DNA of 64,000 nt from NCBI RefSeq assembly GCF_000426725.1, contig NZ_KE384560.1:310001-374000 (forward strand). Reading direction: 5' to 3'. Of the stretch, positions 27,401-35,253 are shown piece by piece; position 1 is the stretch's first letter, and every line of letters begins with the position of its first letter. A program made the translations under genes and the position numbers. Source of the DNA: Sporocytophaga myxococcoides DSM 11118 (lineage in GTDB: Bacteria; Bacteroidota; Bacteroidia; Cytophagales; Cytophagaceae). The notes under the pieces were generated by a model that saw nothing but the letters and a program-made list of their open reading frames with translations, was not told where the DNA came from and did not search any database.

Positions 27401-27874
27401 AGACTCTATGTATTCTTTTTCAAACGTGATATAAGGATTGTCAAGGTCAACCCAATAACCCATCTTTTCAGTAAGGTCATCCCACTGTGATTTATATTTC
27501 ATCACAGCTTCGCGGCATTTCTGATTGTATTCTTCTACAGATATTTTTTTACCGATATCTTCTTTAGTGATACCAAGCTCTTTCTCAACCTGAAGCTCAA
27601 CCGGAAGACCGTGTGTATCCCAGCCTCCTTTTCTTTTTACCTGAAATCCTTTTAATGTTTTATAGCGGCAGAAAATATCCTTTACGGTTCTTGCCATTAC
27701 GTGGTGAATACCGGGAGTACCATTTGCAGAAGGAGGACCTTCATAAAATGTAAAACTTGGAGCACCTTCTCTGCTCGTTACGGATTGTTCGAAAACCTTA
27801 TGCTGCTTCCAGTAAGAAAGTACTTCTTCTCCTACTTTTGCAAGATCGACGTTCTTGTATTCCCTGTACTTCAC
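24446..27874 (-). CDS. ileS: Isoleucyl-tRNA synthetase
   Basis: 1142 aa, class I aminoacyl-tRNA synthetase that charges tRNA-Ile and edits valine. The HIGH-type signature is in GPPSANGTPGIHHVMART (near 46-62) and the KMSKS-type loop is GAKMSKRVGNV (near 690). The editing domain lies between, with WTTTPWTLPSNSALAVG and DGTGIVHIAPTFGADD. The C-terminal anticodon-binding region includes DLSNWYVRLNRKRFWKG. The length and HHVM form are typical of the long Bacteroidota IleS. The start is GTG at 27874; the upstream frame has no ATG. It is co-transcribed with lspA. Confidence 0.96.
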   Translation of the reverse strand: MKYREYKNVDLAKVGEEVLSYWKQHKVFEQSVTSREGAPSFTFYEGPPSANGTPGIHHVMARTVKDIFCRYKTLKGFQVKRKGGWDTHGLPVELQVEKELGITKEDIGKKISVEEYNQKCREAVMKYKSQWDDLTEKMGYWVDLDNPYITFEKEYIESVWYLLKELYKKGFLYKGYTIQPYSPAAGTGLSSHELNQPGTYKDVRDTSAVAQFKVADSSKEKVKSLLGISDADVDQTYFLAWTTTPWTLPSNSALAVGENITYVAVKTFNPYTFKAGIVILAKDLAGKYFSAKNAELKLEDFKEGDKNIPFQTLKEVKGKELVGIRYEQLLPYVQPEEADKAFRVIPGDFVSTEDGTGIVHIAPTFGADDARVAKLAGVPAITVKDDEGNQLPLVDKRGKFVIEVTDFPGEFVKEAYLSEAEKEEERKKQGRDKYLSVDERIGIKLKTENKAFKVEKYEHSYPHCWRTDKPVLYYPLDSWFIKTTAVKDRLVELNKTINWKPASTGTGRFGNWLENLVDWNLSRSRYWGTPLPIWRTEDGKEEKCIGSLQELNEEIQKANKALNITAGTLAQKEREFNTKIYNLKSIEDLHRPYVDQIVLVSESGKPMIRETDLIDVWFDSGAMPYAQWHYPFENKDVFDNNFPADFIAEGVDQTRGWFFTLHAIAVMLNDSVAFKNVIANGLVLDKNGAKMSKRVGNVINPFETIGQFGPDATRWYMIVNAPPWDNLKFNIDGVTEVQRRFFGTLQNTYSFFALYSNLDNFTFKEAEVPLNKRTESDRWIISRLNTLIKKVDEAYAEYEPTKAGREIQDFVVDDLSNWYVRLNRKRFWKGEYNEDKIAAYQTLYTCLLTIAKLSASIAPFYSEKIFLDLNEVSGKEKVASIHLSQFPVADEKQIDLDLEERMSLAQRISSLVHSLRKGHTIKVRQPLSRLLIPVLNQEYKNRIVAVEDLILSEVNIKKIEYIEDTSGVVVKKIKPNFKKLGKEYGPRLKEVGAAITAMTQDDIQKLEKENAFKIKLTGDIVQITLEDVEISSEDIPGWSVASEDGVTVALDITITEELKKEGIARDVVNRVQNMRKDMGLEVQDKIKITIQKKDELIDNALLANKEYICSETQALSLVLTENLKDGKLVDMDEHQLIMKIEL

Positions 27875-28264
27875 TTTGTTAATTATTTCTTTAATTCTTA
27901 AAAATTCTAATTCAAGAGTCGGATGTCTTAGTCTGCTTTTTCAGACATTTTTCAATGTCACTGCAAGCAGCAACTCATTGTAAATAAATGCATTTGTCTG
28001 ATCGTCAGATTTGGCATCCCCTTGTATCTTCAGGATCAGTTATATATAACCTGTTTTGAAGAACGCAAAGGTAATCAATTTTAGGTTAAATGAGCTTTTT
28101 GAACAGAATTGATCACATTTTTTAACCATTTTCAGGTTAAAATGGTGCAATTAAAGTGATGGGCTTCCGTAATTGGGATAAGTGTTTTGAGAATGGGAGA
28201 GGGGAGTTTTAAATTTCAAACCTGTTAATTTAATTTAAGTATTTGATTTTTAATAGATAAATGC
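27875..28264. promoter_or_regulatory. ileS upstream region with possible -7 element
   Basis: 390 bp without a gene. On the minus strand, TACCTTTG (plus-strand 28066-28073) matches TAnnTTTG and would give a leader of about 190 nt before ileS. No good -33 match at standard spacing was seen. I did not recognise a riboswitch or T-box. Confidence 0.35.
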
Positions 28265-29110
28265 CTAATTGGCGCTTTTCTTTTTTTTACTTTCTTTAAA
28301 CGCTGTTGGATGTGAATTGGCGGGATCCTGCCTTAAAAGTTGTACAAGAATCTGGTATAGCTGGGGAACTTCTACCCTGAATTCTTCCGGCTTCTCGAAA
28401 AAATATTCTACAGATACAGCAAATAACTCTTCAATGTTAGTTGCAGCGTATTTACGGATAAAGTGCGTTTTATCTTTTTTGATTTCGTTTATTTCTGTTT
28501 TCCCTATTTTGAAAAAGCGCACAAGATCTTTGTAATCAAACAGACTATTCCCTTCAAAATCATCATCATCGTCATACATGTCTGCAAGTTTTACAGCATG
28601 TGCCATTTCGTGAAGGCCAACATTCAGGCCATCATCGGGGATTTCATAACCTTTCTGAAAATGCTGCCATGACAATACAATTGCGCCATCTGTCTGCACT
28701 TCACCTACATGATGAAGGTTAGTGATTTTTGAAAAATACCGGGTCGGGTAAATATAGAAACGGCTGAAATGCCTCAATTTAACAGGGCGAAGTCCAAAGG
28801 TTAGCTGAACAAAGCAAGCACCGATCATAATTTTCATTTCTTCGGTGATGTTCATACCTCCCTGAGGATAGAATTTTTTATTTAAAAGAAAAAACTTAAC
28901 TCTCCTCTGAAATTTTAATTTGTTTTCTGAAGAGAGCTTTTGATAATAACGAAAGTTGAATTCTAAAATATGAATCTGGACGGGATTAAGTTTCACAAAC
29001 CTTGTCAAGATCCATTCTCCAAGACTCAATATTTTACCTCCTATAGTTTCATATAGAAAGATGCATGTTGTAATCAGAAATATAATTATAAATAAAGCCG
29101 CCAAGACCAT
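28265..29110 (-). CDS. MtfA-like zinc peptidase (M90 family), membrane-anchored
   Basis: About 281 aa from the ATG at 29110 (a TTG at 29125 is an alternative). The N-terminus is a hydrophobic helix (VLAALFIIIFLITTCIFLYE). The rest matches MtfA/DUF980: FVQLTFGLRPVKLRHFSRFY, GEVQTDGAIVLSWQHFQKGY, and the zinc motif GLHEMAHAVKLAD (HExxH) with a distal IEELFAVSVEYFFEKPEEF that supplies the third Glu ligand. E. coli MtfA is a Mlc-inactivated aminopeptidase; Bacteroidota homologs with an N-terminal helix are of unknown role. A paralog lies at 33926-34873. Confidence 0.88.
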   Translation of the reverse strand: MVLAALFIIIFLITTCIFLYETIGGKILSLGEWILTRFVKLNPVQIHILEFNFRYYQKLSSENKLKFQRRVKFFLLNKKFYPQGGMNITEEMKIMIGACFVQLTFGLRPVKLRHFSRFYIYPTRYFSKITNLHHVGEVQTDGAIVLSWQHFQKGYEIPDDGLNVGLHEMAHAVKLADMYDDDDDFEGNSLFDYKDLVRFFKIGKTEINEIKKDKTHFIRKYAATNIEELFAVSVEYFFEKPEEFRVEVPQLYQILVQLLRQDPANSHPTAFKESKKKKSAN

Positions 29111-29267
29111 AAAGATTTCCTTCAAGATAGGGAATTCTGAGCTATGTTTCAGAGCCTGTCTTTTTTATTTAAGAAAAAAGAAATTAGAAATGTTTCGGAA
29201 ATTTTGCCAGTTGATTTCTTCCTTATGGAAGGTGACTTCTGGTGCCTGGTTAGTAAAGATTTACATA

Positions 29268-29298
29268 AAAAAAGGGCTTTTTATTAAAAAGCCCTTTC
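29268..29298 (-). terminator. Terminator after the secreted metalloprotease gene
   Basis: AAAGGGCTTTTT / AAAAAGCCCTTT, nearly perfect 12-bp arms, with a T-run on the minus strand. Located 27-57 bp past the stop of the gene ending at 29325. Confidence 0.85.
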
Positions 29299-29324
29299 AG
29301 GAATTAAATTAAATTGGTAAAACT

Positions 29325-31895
29325 TTATTTAACTATTTTATGTGTATAGCTTCCGCTTTCTGCTATAATGTTTACGATGTAAATTCCGCTTTTCAGATTG
29401 TCTCCGACAATAACTTCAGTAACATTCTGCCCTTCACCTGAAGCTACTTCTCTGCCTGTCATGTCGATCACCTTAAAAGATGTAATTGTTTCTTTTGTAT
29501 CTAATGAAACAGCAGTTTGATTTCCGTCCGGAAGAGATACCGCCATTACTGCAGCCCGCGTTCCGCAGCCTGTTGTCGAAACTATCTTCGTATATTGCAA
29601 GCTATAAGGATAGGTTGTATAGCTTAGTAAAGCAGTCACAGTTACCGATGGAGCAGCATATTGACCAAATGTTACATCGAAGTATTTTCTGTCATAGTAG
29701 CTAAAGTAAACAGTAGCATCCGAATTGGTATATGCTGTAATATTTACTGGATTAGGATATTCTGCATACACCTGGAAGTTATAAGGAATTCCTTTGGCAA
29801 CACATGTAGGCCCTGATAATCCGTAAGGTAATACTGTAAATGAATTAACAGCTGAAAACTTACGGCCATTTCTGTTGTCTACCGCCTCTGCTTTTATGTT
29901 ATAAACTCCCGGCAGATAGGTGTCAATATAGGCTGAATAGGGTGCCATATAATCAACCCCGACTATTGTATTGTCTTTATAGAAATAAACCGCAGTGATT
30001 GTTCCATCATTATCATAGGCATCTGCGGTTGCTACAATTGAGTACCTCGGGTCAAGAATAATTCCGTTTGCCGGATAAGTTATAGAAACAACAGGTAATT
30101 GATTGGCTGGGGCAACAAGGACTGAAACTGTATAATAATTTTGCCCGCCATGATTGTCAAAAGCCACTGCTTTAAATGTTCTCGTTCCACCTGGAGCATT
30201 GTTATAGACAAGAGAATATGGTGCATTGATATCTGATCCCAGGAATGTTGTTCCATCATAAAAGTCAACTCTCGTTACAGTGCCGTCAGCATCACTTGCA
30301 CTAGCTGATATTGTAATAGGTGTTCCGATAAGGATATCAGCACCTTCTGATGGAGCGGTAATAGATACAGTAGGTATTTTGTTGTTTACAGAATTACTTA
30401 TTCCTCCTACCAGAGAATAATATCCAAGGGAACCATAATCTGAGTATCCATCTGTTGCCGGGTCTCCATACCCAACACCATCTACAATTAGGAAATATGT
30501 TCCGGCAGGAACTAATGTATCTATAAAAGCATTTAATCCTTCCAGATCAGATACAGCAATGGTATTACCTGCAGAGTTTTTGAGTGTAAGGGAAATGTCA
30601 AGGTTTGGATAGTATGGATCCGGATTTGCAGCTATTTGTACACTTCCACCTAAGGTAGTAAAATAGAAATAGTCGACGTCCTCTCTTTTTTCAATGATGC
30701 CATTATTTTCTAATGGAGAAACGAAGCCTGCGCTATTATAAGTAAGTTGTTTCGCAAGGGAAGGGATGTTACCGCTTTCATCTGTTTTGAACGAAAAGCC
30801 GTTGGTAGATGAGATGACCGCAATATCATCCTGATAAGCGTTCGTAGCACCGCTGTATTCTCCTTTACTGAATTGTACCACACTTTTGTAATAACCTGTT
30901 CCCATGATAGGAGCCCAATATCCGTGTCCATGGTAATAATCATCATAAGGCTCATTTATGCCATCGTGATAAAGGCCCAGCGTATGACCTATTTCATGGG
31001 AGCCGCATTCTCCTGCATATTTAGAGGTAGCAAGAAAAACCCAGCATGGGGTATCAACATTCATAGGAAAAGAACCGATGCGGGCATATCCTCCATATCC
31101 CGGAGCAGCATCAGTGGTAGGAGTGAATATTACCCGTACTCTTTTGTTTATTGGAGTAGCCAAAAAGACAGTCGAATCGGTGGTGATATTAAGATTAAAT
31201 GGTCTGTAATCTTCACTTATTAATCTCCATGCTTGTTCTATTTCTGTTTCATTTAGCTCAGAAGGTAAAGCATCTATCGGTAGACCTCCATTCCAGTATG
31301 GATCTACGACATATTGTCCATCGAAGTCAAGGTATACGACATATTCTGAGGAAGGAAAACTTTGAAGGTCATATACGTATGATCCCTGAGGAGCTACAAA
31401 AGATGAAGAAGCCTGAGGACCTGCTTCTGCAGGTACTGCTGTTTCTATACAGATAACCTTGTTAATATCAACCTCTTTTGCATATACTTGCTCATTTTTG
31501 GTATAATACTCATAAGCTTTTTTCTCATTAAGCAAGAGTACCTCTCCTTTCAGTTTATCTTCCTCAAATGTCAGGTTAAAGGTAGATTTTGGGTTGTCTT
31601 TAATTTTACCTGCAATTGTATTAGAACTCCCTGAAGTCTTGTCATAATGTACATCGACATTAAGCTTCTTGTCATTAGACAATGGGAGTATAGTTGGAGT
31701 ACTTTTCCTTTTCTTGTTAGACGATTTGAATTGTTGTTTAAATTCAGATACAGAACCAACAAATGTCCCTTCATTGTCTGTACTCTGTGCATTTGCAACA
31801 GAGAATGTAATGAGGATTGAAAGGGATAAGAGAATTTTTTTCGCCAGTGAGCTAGGATGGGGTTCCGGCAGTAGTCTTGGAATAGCTTTTAGCAT
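29325..31895 (-). CDS. Secreted zinc metalloprotease with Ig-like repeats and T9SS type A sorting domain
   Basis: 856 aa. A signal peptide ends near AKKILLSLSILITFSVANAQ. The catalytic part carries the metzincin-type motif GSHEIGHTLGLYHDG (HExxHxxGxxH, three His ligands) near residue 300, preceded by VVYLDFDGQYV. A pre-peptidase-like beta domain (DVDYFYFTTLGGSVQIA) follows. Then come two bacterial Ig-like modules, PTVSITAPSEGADILIGTPI... and PVVSITYPANGIILDP..., each with a VDFYDG or VYFYKD core. The last ~75 residues are a type A sorting domain: FKVIDMTGREVAS, ... LKSGIYIVNIIAESGSYTHK. The protein should be exported by Sec, passed through T9SS and act extracellularly on proteins. It is monocistronic. 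Confidence 0.9.
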   Translation of the reverse strand: MLKAIPRLLPEPHPSSLAKKILLSLSILITFSVANAQSTDNEGTFVGSVSEFKQQFKSSNKKRKSTPTILPLSNDKKLNVDVHYDKTSGSSNTIAGKIKDNPKSTFNLTFEEDKLKGEVLLLNEKKAYEYYTKNEQVYAKEVDINKVICIETAVPAEAGPQASSSFVAPQGSYVYDLQSFPSSEYVVYLDFDGQYVVDPYWNGGLPIDALPSELNETEIEQAWRLISEDYRPFNLNITTDSTVFLATPINKRVRVIFTPTTDAAPGYGGYARIGSFPMNVDTPCWVFLATSKYAGECGSHEIGHTLGLYHDGINEPYDDYYHGHGYWAPIMGTGYYKSVVQFSKGEYSGATNAYQDDIAVISSTNGFSFKTDESGNIPSLAKQLTYNSAGFVSPLENNGIIEKREDVDYFYFTTLGGSVQIAANPDPYYPNLDISLTLKNSAGNTIAVSDLEGLNAFIDTLVPAGTYFLIVDGVGYGDPATDGYSDYGSLGYYSLVGGISNSVNNKIPTVSITAPSEGADILIGTPITISASASDADGTVTRVDFYDGTTFLGSDINAPYSLVYNNAPGGTRTFKAVAFDNHGGQNYYTVSVLVAPANQLPVVSITYPANGIILDPRYSIVATADAYDNDGTITAVYFYKDNTIVGVDYMAPYSAYIDTYLPGVYNIKAEAVDNRNGRKFSAVNSFTVLPYGLSGPTCVAKGIPYNFQVYAEYPNPVNITAYTNSDATVYFSYYDRKYFDVTFGQYAAPSVTVTALLSYTTYPYSLQYTKIVSTTGCGTRAAVMAVSLPDGNQTAVSLDTKETITSFKVIDMTGREVASGEGQNVTEVIVGDNLKSGIYIVNIIAESGSYTHKIVK

Positions 31896-32096
31896 ATTAG
31901 TTATGGTTAGTTGATAATTTTATGCTAAGGAAGGGACATTAAAAATGATCGTCAGTTACAAAAGTTACATATGCTTTAAAAAAATGAAAGTTTAGTGGTC
32001 AGTGGGATGCGGGTTCCAGAAGGATATAACGCATCTGTTTGATTTTCACATCTTCTTGATTGGACTTTACGTGAATTTAGTTGCACTTATAAAAAT

Positions 32097-32126
32097 AAAA
32101 AGACCAACTTATTAGGTTGGTCTTTT
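32097..32126 (-). terminator. Terminator after the cold-shock gene
   Basis: AAAAGACCAAC ... GTTGGTCTTTT: a stem of about 11 bp with loop TTATTAG, 50-80 bp after the cold-shock stop codon. Confidence 0.8.
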
Positions 32127-32174
32127 CCTACAATTACTAAAGCTTTAAAGAATATATTCCTTTAAGGGGATTTC

Positions 32175-32366
32175 TTAGTTTACTAATTGAACGTTCACGG
32201 CATTCATGCCTTTTCTACCTTTTTCCAGATCAAATTTAACTTGATCGTTTTCACGAATTTCGTCTATAAGACCTGAAGAGTGAACGAAGATGTCCTCACC
32301 GGACTCTGCTGATTTAATAAACCCAAAACCTTTTGAGTTATTAAAAAATTTAACTGTTCCTTGCAT
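32175..32366 (-). CDS. Cold-shock domain protein (CspA family)
   Basis: 63 aa, a single OB fold that binds single-stranded RNA/DNA and melts RNA structure. The RNP1 motif is KGFGFIK and the RNP2 motif is DIFVHSS; MQGTVKFFNNSKGFGFIKS is the standard opening. Length is normal for the family. It has its own terminator and an AT-rich 5' leader with the gene at 33260 upstream. A larger cold-shock-domain protein lies about 1 kb away at 33318-33773. Confidence 0.95.
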   Translation of the reverse strand: MQGTVKFFNNSKGFGFIKSAESGEDIFVHSSGLIDEIRENDQVKFDLEKGRKGMNAVNVQLVN

Positions 32367-32474
32367 TATTATGTATTTATGAAATTAAAAACATTTTCAA
32401 CGGTAAAATGTTCAAAATGCACCTACATTTTTTTTCTTTTACTGTAATTTAATTTTAAAACCGTTTCAAGCGCT

Positions 32475-33218
32475 TTATTTTAGGATTTCAAAGTCTATAT
32501 GAAAATGATCATCATGGAGACTATTAATCAAAGGGGTAAGGCTATTGACGAGGTAAATATTACTTTGCTTTAATTTTTTCCCGTGAGGGGTAGCAAAAAT
32601 AAGATTTTTAAATTCAGTTTTGATAATTACTTTCTGAATTTTATATCCATTATTTCTTGCGGATGTTTCGAGGGAGAGAATTTGGCGGGCAACCAGATCA
32701 AAATCAATGGAAATGCTCTTATCTCCGCTGTATTTCCCTTCATTGTCAAAATCCAGCCAATAATGACTTGCTCCAATTGTATCTAGCTTATAAAAGACCA
32801 TGTTGTCCTTCATTAAAGGCATCATGAAATCTATGCTTAAGCCATTCTGATGTGTTCTGTGAGGGAAAATTTCACCACCATTTTTATTGCTGCATTCCAT
32901 GATGAAAAATTTCCTATTGGGAATTTCTTTCTCAAGCTGCTCGTAAGAACTTATCACAACAGTCCTTATCTTATCATTCAAGAATGCGCGATTGTTGATA
33001 TAACTAGAAGTATCAAAGTATTGATAATTGGTTCCCTGAAAAGGGAATAATTTTCCGTTTATCAAAGTTCCACCAGATACTGTGCCAGTGGAAGTGCTTG
33101 GAGTACTATTTTCTTTATTACCAGATAAATATACTTTTATCCTGTCGGAAGAATGACCTTGCCCAAATACAGAATTGCAGAAGCATACCAGCAACAGGAG
33201 TTGAAAAAGCTTACTCAT
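32475..33218 (-). CDS. MepA-like murein endopeptidase (peptidase M74)
   Basis: 247 aa from the ATG at 33218, chosen because it gives a clean signal peptide, MSKLFQLLLLVCFCNSVFG; an upstream TTG at 33260 would hide it. Zinc motifs of M74 are visible: HRTHQNGLSIDFMMP (HxxHxxGxxxD type) near the middle, an internal HYWLDFDNEG, and a C-terminal SLHDDHFHIDFEIL. The enzyme would cut D-Ala-meso-DAP cross-links in peptidoglycan in the periplasm. E. coli MepA is similar in core size. The start follows a gap of about 100 bp after the cold-shock-domain gene, so they might share a transcript. Confidence 0.85.
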   Translation of the reverse strand: MSKLFQLLLLVCFCNSVFGQGHSSDRIKVYLSGNKENSTPSTSTGTVSGGTLINGKLFPFQGTNYQYFDTSSYINNRAFLNDKIRTVVISSYEQLEKEIPNRKFFIMECSNKNGGEIFPHRTHQNGLSIDFMMPLMKDNMVFYKLDTIGASHYWLDFDNEGKYSGDKSISIDFDLVARQILSLETSARNNGYKIQKVIIKTEFKNLIFATPHGKKLKQSNIYLVNSLTPLINSLHDDHFHIDFEILK

Positions 33219-33317
33219 AAAAGTTCTTATTTCTATGAGAAGCTCATTTGCAAAATTCAAGCCTGAATGTTTATATCGAAAGAGTATAAGCAGTTGGGTA
33301 AGTATTTTGAACTCCGA

Positions 33318-33773
33318 TTATGATTTTTTTACGCTGACGGCATTGAGGCCTTTTGGCGTATTGATAGTTTCAAAAGTTACTCTGTCGTTTTCCTTTATTG
33401 GTTCCTTGATGCCATTGATGTGCACAAATATGCTTTCCTGGGTTTCCAGATCCTTGATAAATCCATATCCTTTAGATTCATTAAAAAAGGTTACTTTGCC
33501 CTTTCTGAGAGGTTTCGGCTCATTGCTGTTCAGGTTTCTAGCTACACCGATCTGTATGTCATCCTGATTAATGACAGTTTTCTTTTTATTCGGGTCTGGA
33601 GGAACTGATGTAATGTTTCCATTTTCATCAACATAAGCCATCATATCCTCAAGGCTTTGACCTTTGCTGGAATGAGCTTTACGTTCTTTACTTTTCTCTT
33701 CCTTTTCTTTCTTCTTTTGCTGTTTTTTCTTTTCTACTTCTTTTTTGTTAAACGTTTCTTGAGATTTACCCAT
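33318..33773 (-). CDS. Cold-shock domain protein with a Lys/Glu-rich N-terminal extension
   Basis: 151 aa. Residues 1-45 are a highly charged Lys/Glu/Gln segment, probably disordered or coiled coil. A linker with MMAYVDENGNITSVPPDP follows. The C-terminal ~65 residues form a cold-shock domain: KGKVTFFNESKGYGFIKD, ESIFVHINGI, and GLNAVSVKKS at the end. Proteins with a basic extension plus a cold-shock domain are common in Bacteroidota, and an RNA-binding role is likely. Confidence 0.9.
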   Translation of the reverse strand: MGKSQETFNKKEVEKKKQQKKKEKEEKSKERKAHSSKGQSLEDMMAYVDENGNITSVPPDPNKKKTVINQDDIQIGVARNLNSNEPKPLRKGKVTFFNESKGYGFIKDLETQESIFVHINGIKEPIKENDRVTFETINTPKGLNAVSVKKS

Positions 33774-33925
33774 AATTTATTTTCAAATATTTAATGTTGG
33801 CAACTTTGTGAAGAGTTCTAATCTGAATATATCCGGTTGAAATTGGACTAAGAATGCAAGCCTTTTTTTAGAAGATTGTTCAGAATTAATCACAAAAATA
33901 CAAGTTTTTTATGATTTGTATAAAT

Positions 33926-34873
33926 TTAACTATTTTTCCTGCCTTTTACAAAAAGGCTTTTCGTAAAAGAAGCTTTAGCCTTTAATGTTTTAAGGTTTGG
34001 CAATTCTTTTATGGCCTGGTTCAGCAAAAGCATAAGCTTTCTGTTTTCCGGCGGATAAAAATAGAATTTCGCATTTTGAAGCGTTTTGCCAGGATCTTGT
34101 TTCAATAACTTTGAAAGTGACTCATAGAGCGCTGGTAACTGCAATCTAAACTCTTCAGGCTTTTCAAAGAAATATTCTACACATACGGCAAAAAACTCAT
34201 CTTCATTGTTAAAAGCATATGGTCTGAGGAATCTGGTTTTACCCGTTTTAATTTTCTTTAACTCCTGACGACTTATTTTCCCCCATTCTTTTAGGCTCTC
34301 GTGATCAAGCAACTCTTGTTGATGATGATGAAGAGCATCTTCTATCTTCAATGCATGAGCCATTTCGTGCAACCCCAGGTTAAATCCATCTTCTGGCCTT
34401 TTGTAACCATAAAGGAAATCCTCCCATGAAAAAGCTATAAATCCGCTAAGGCTCACTTCGCCTTTGTGCCTCTTGCCGTTTGAAGATTGATAGTGAGAAG
34501 GGTATATCAATATTTTAGGAAAGCTTACAAATCTTACCGGGGCAAAGCCGAAAGTTAACTGAACGCCGCATGCAGCTATAAGTATTTGCATTTCCTCCGT
34601 AACCTGAGGAATTCCTTTTGGAATAAATTCCTTATGGAGAAGAAAATTCCGTACCCTTTTTTCAAAATCTATTTTTTGATTTCCGGAAAGATCTCTATAG
34701 TACTTGAAATTTTTGAGAAGAATATCTCTTTGTTTTCTTGAAAGTCTTTTATTGATGCTGATTGTTTCCAGAAAGGGATTTATGATAAGTGCATACAAGC
34801 CGAGGCTAAACGTGCCAAATAAAAATACTGCGATGCCTAGTATATAAAAGGTAACTGTTATATATGTTTCCAA
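33926..34873 (-). CDS. MtfA-like zinc peptidase, second copy
   Basis: 315 aa, a paralog of the protein at 28265-29110. Shared blocks: an N-terminal membrane helix (VTFYILGIAVFLFGTFSLGL), GVQLTFGFAPVRFVSFPKIL, HKGEVSLSGFIAFSWEDFLY, the zinc motif NLGLHEMAHALKIED, and DEFFAVCVEYFFEKPEEF. It has a longer C-terminal tail. No ATG lies near the expected N-terminus, so the TTG at 34873 is the likely start. Substrate unknown. Confidence 0.87.
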   Translation of the reverse strand: METYITVTFYILGIAVFLFGTFSLGLYALIINPFLETISINKRLSRKQRDILLKNFKYYRDLSGNQKIDFEKRVRNFLLHKEFIPKGIPQVTEEMQILIAACGVQLTFGFAPVRFVSFPKILIYPSHYQSSNGKRHKGEVSLSGFIAFSWEDFLYGYKRPEDGFNLGLHEMAHALKIEDALHHHQQELLDHESLKEWGKISRQELKKIKTGKTRFLRPYAFNNEDEFFAVCVEYFFEKPEEFRLQLPALYESLSKLLKQDPGKTLQNAKFYFYPPENRKLMLLLNQAIKELPNLKTLKAKASFTKSLFVKGRKNS

Positions 34874-35122
34874 GTCTTAAACCTTTAAGTTAATAAGACC
34901 CGCAGACGCGAGTTTTTGTTTTAAAAGCTGAAAGGAGCTGAAAGCAAATGCGAAAAGCTTAAAGCTGTTCTCTCCGAAAGACGACTTTGATATAAGTCTT
35001 ACTTTTGTGGAATTGAGTTTATTTTAACCAGATATAATTTAACTCTATTCTTTGAAAAGGAGAAACTTTTGGTCGAAAAGTGAAATTTTGGTGGGTTAAA
35101 AGTTAGAAGTGATTAAAAAATA

Positions 35123-35168
35123 CCTCATCCCTAACCCTTCTCCTTCGAGAAAAGGATTTAAGATGAGG
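35123..35168. repeat. Dispersed palindromic element, copy 1
   Basis: CCTCATC at one end pairs with GATGAGG at the other. The inner part runs CTAACCCTTCTC ... GAGAAAAGG. A related element lies at 38441-38476 and shares CTCATCC-TAA-CCTTCTCC. Such short palindromes often occur in many copies in bacterial genomes. Confidence 0.45.
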
Positions 35169-35200
35169 TCTTTTCATATTGGCGAAAAAGATGAATAAAA

Positions 35201-35226
35201 AAAGGAGGCACAAAATGCCTCCCTTC
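35201..35226 (-). terminator. Terminator after glyS
   Basis: AAAGGAGGCA / TGCCTCCCTT around CAAAA, with T-rich sequence on the minus strand (plus-strand AATAAAAAAA just before), about 30 bp after the glyS stop. Confidence 0.75.
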
Positions 35227-35253
35227 CACTTAAAACGTATTACCTAATTATTT

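Larger units (their letters stand above)
34874..35253. other. Intergenic region with a dispersed hairpin element and the glyS terminator
   Basis: 380 bp without a gene between the second MtfA-like gene and glyS, both on the minus strand. It contains a long imperfect hairpin at 35123-35168 and the glyS terminator at 35201-35226. The rest is AT-rich. Confidence 0.6.
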
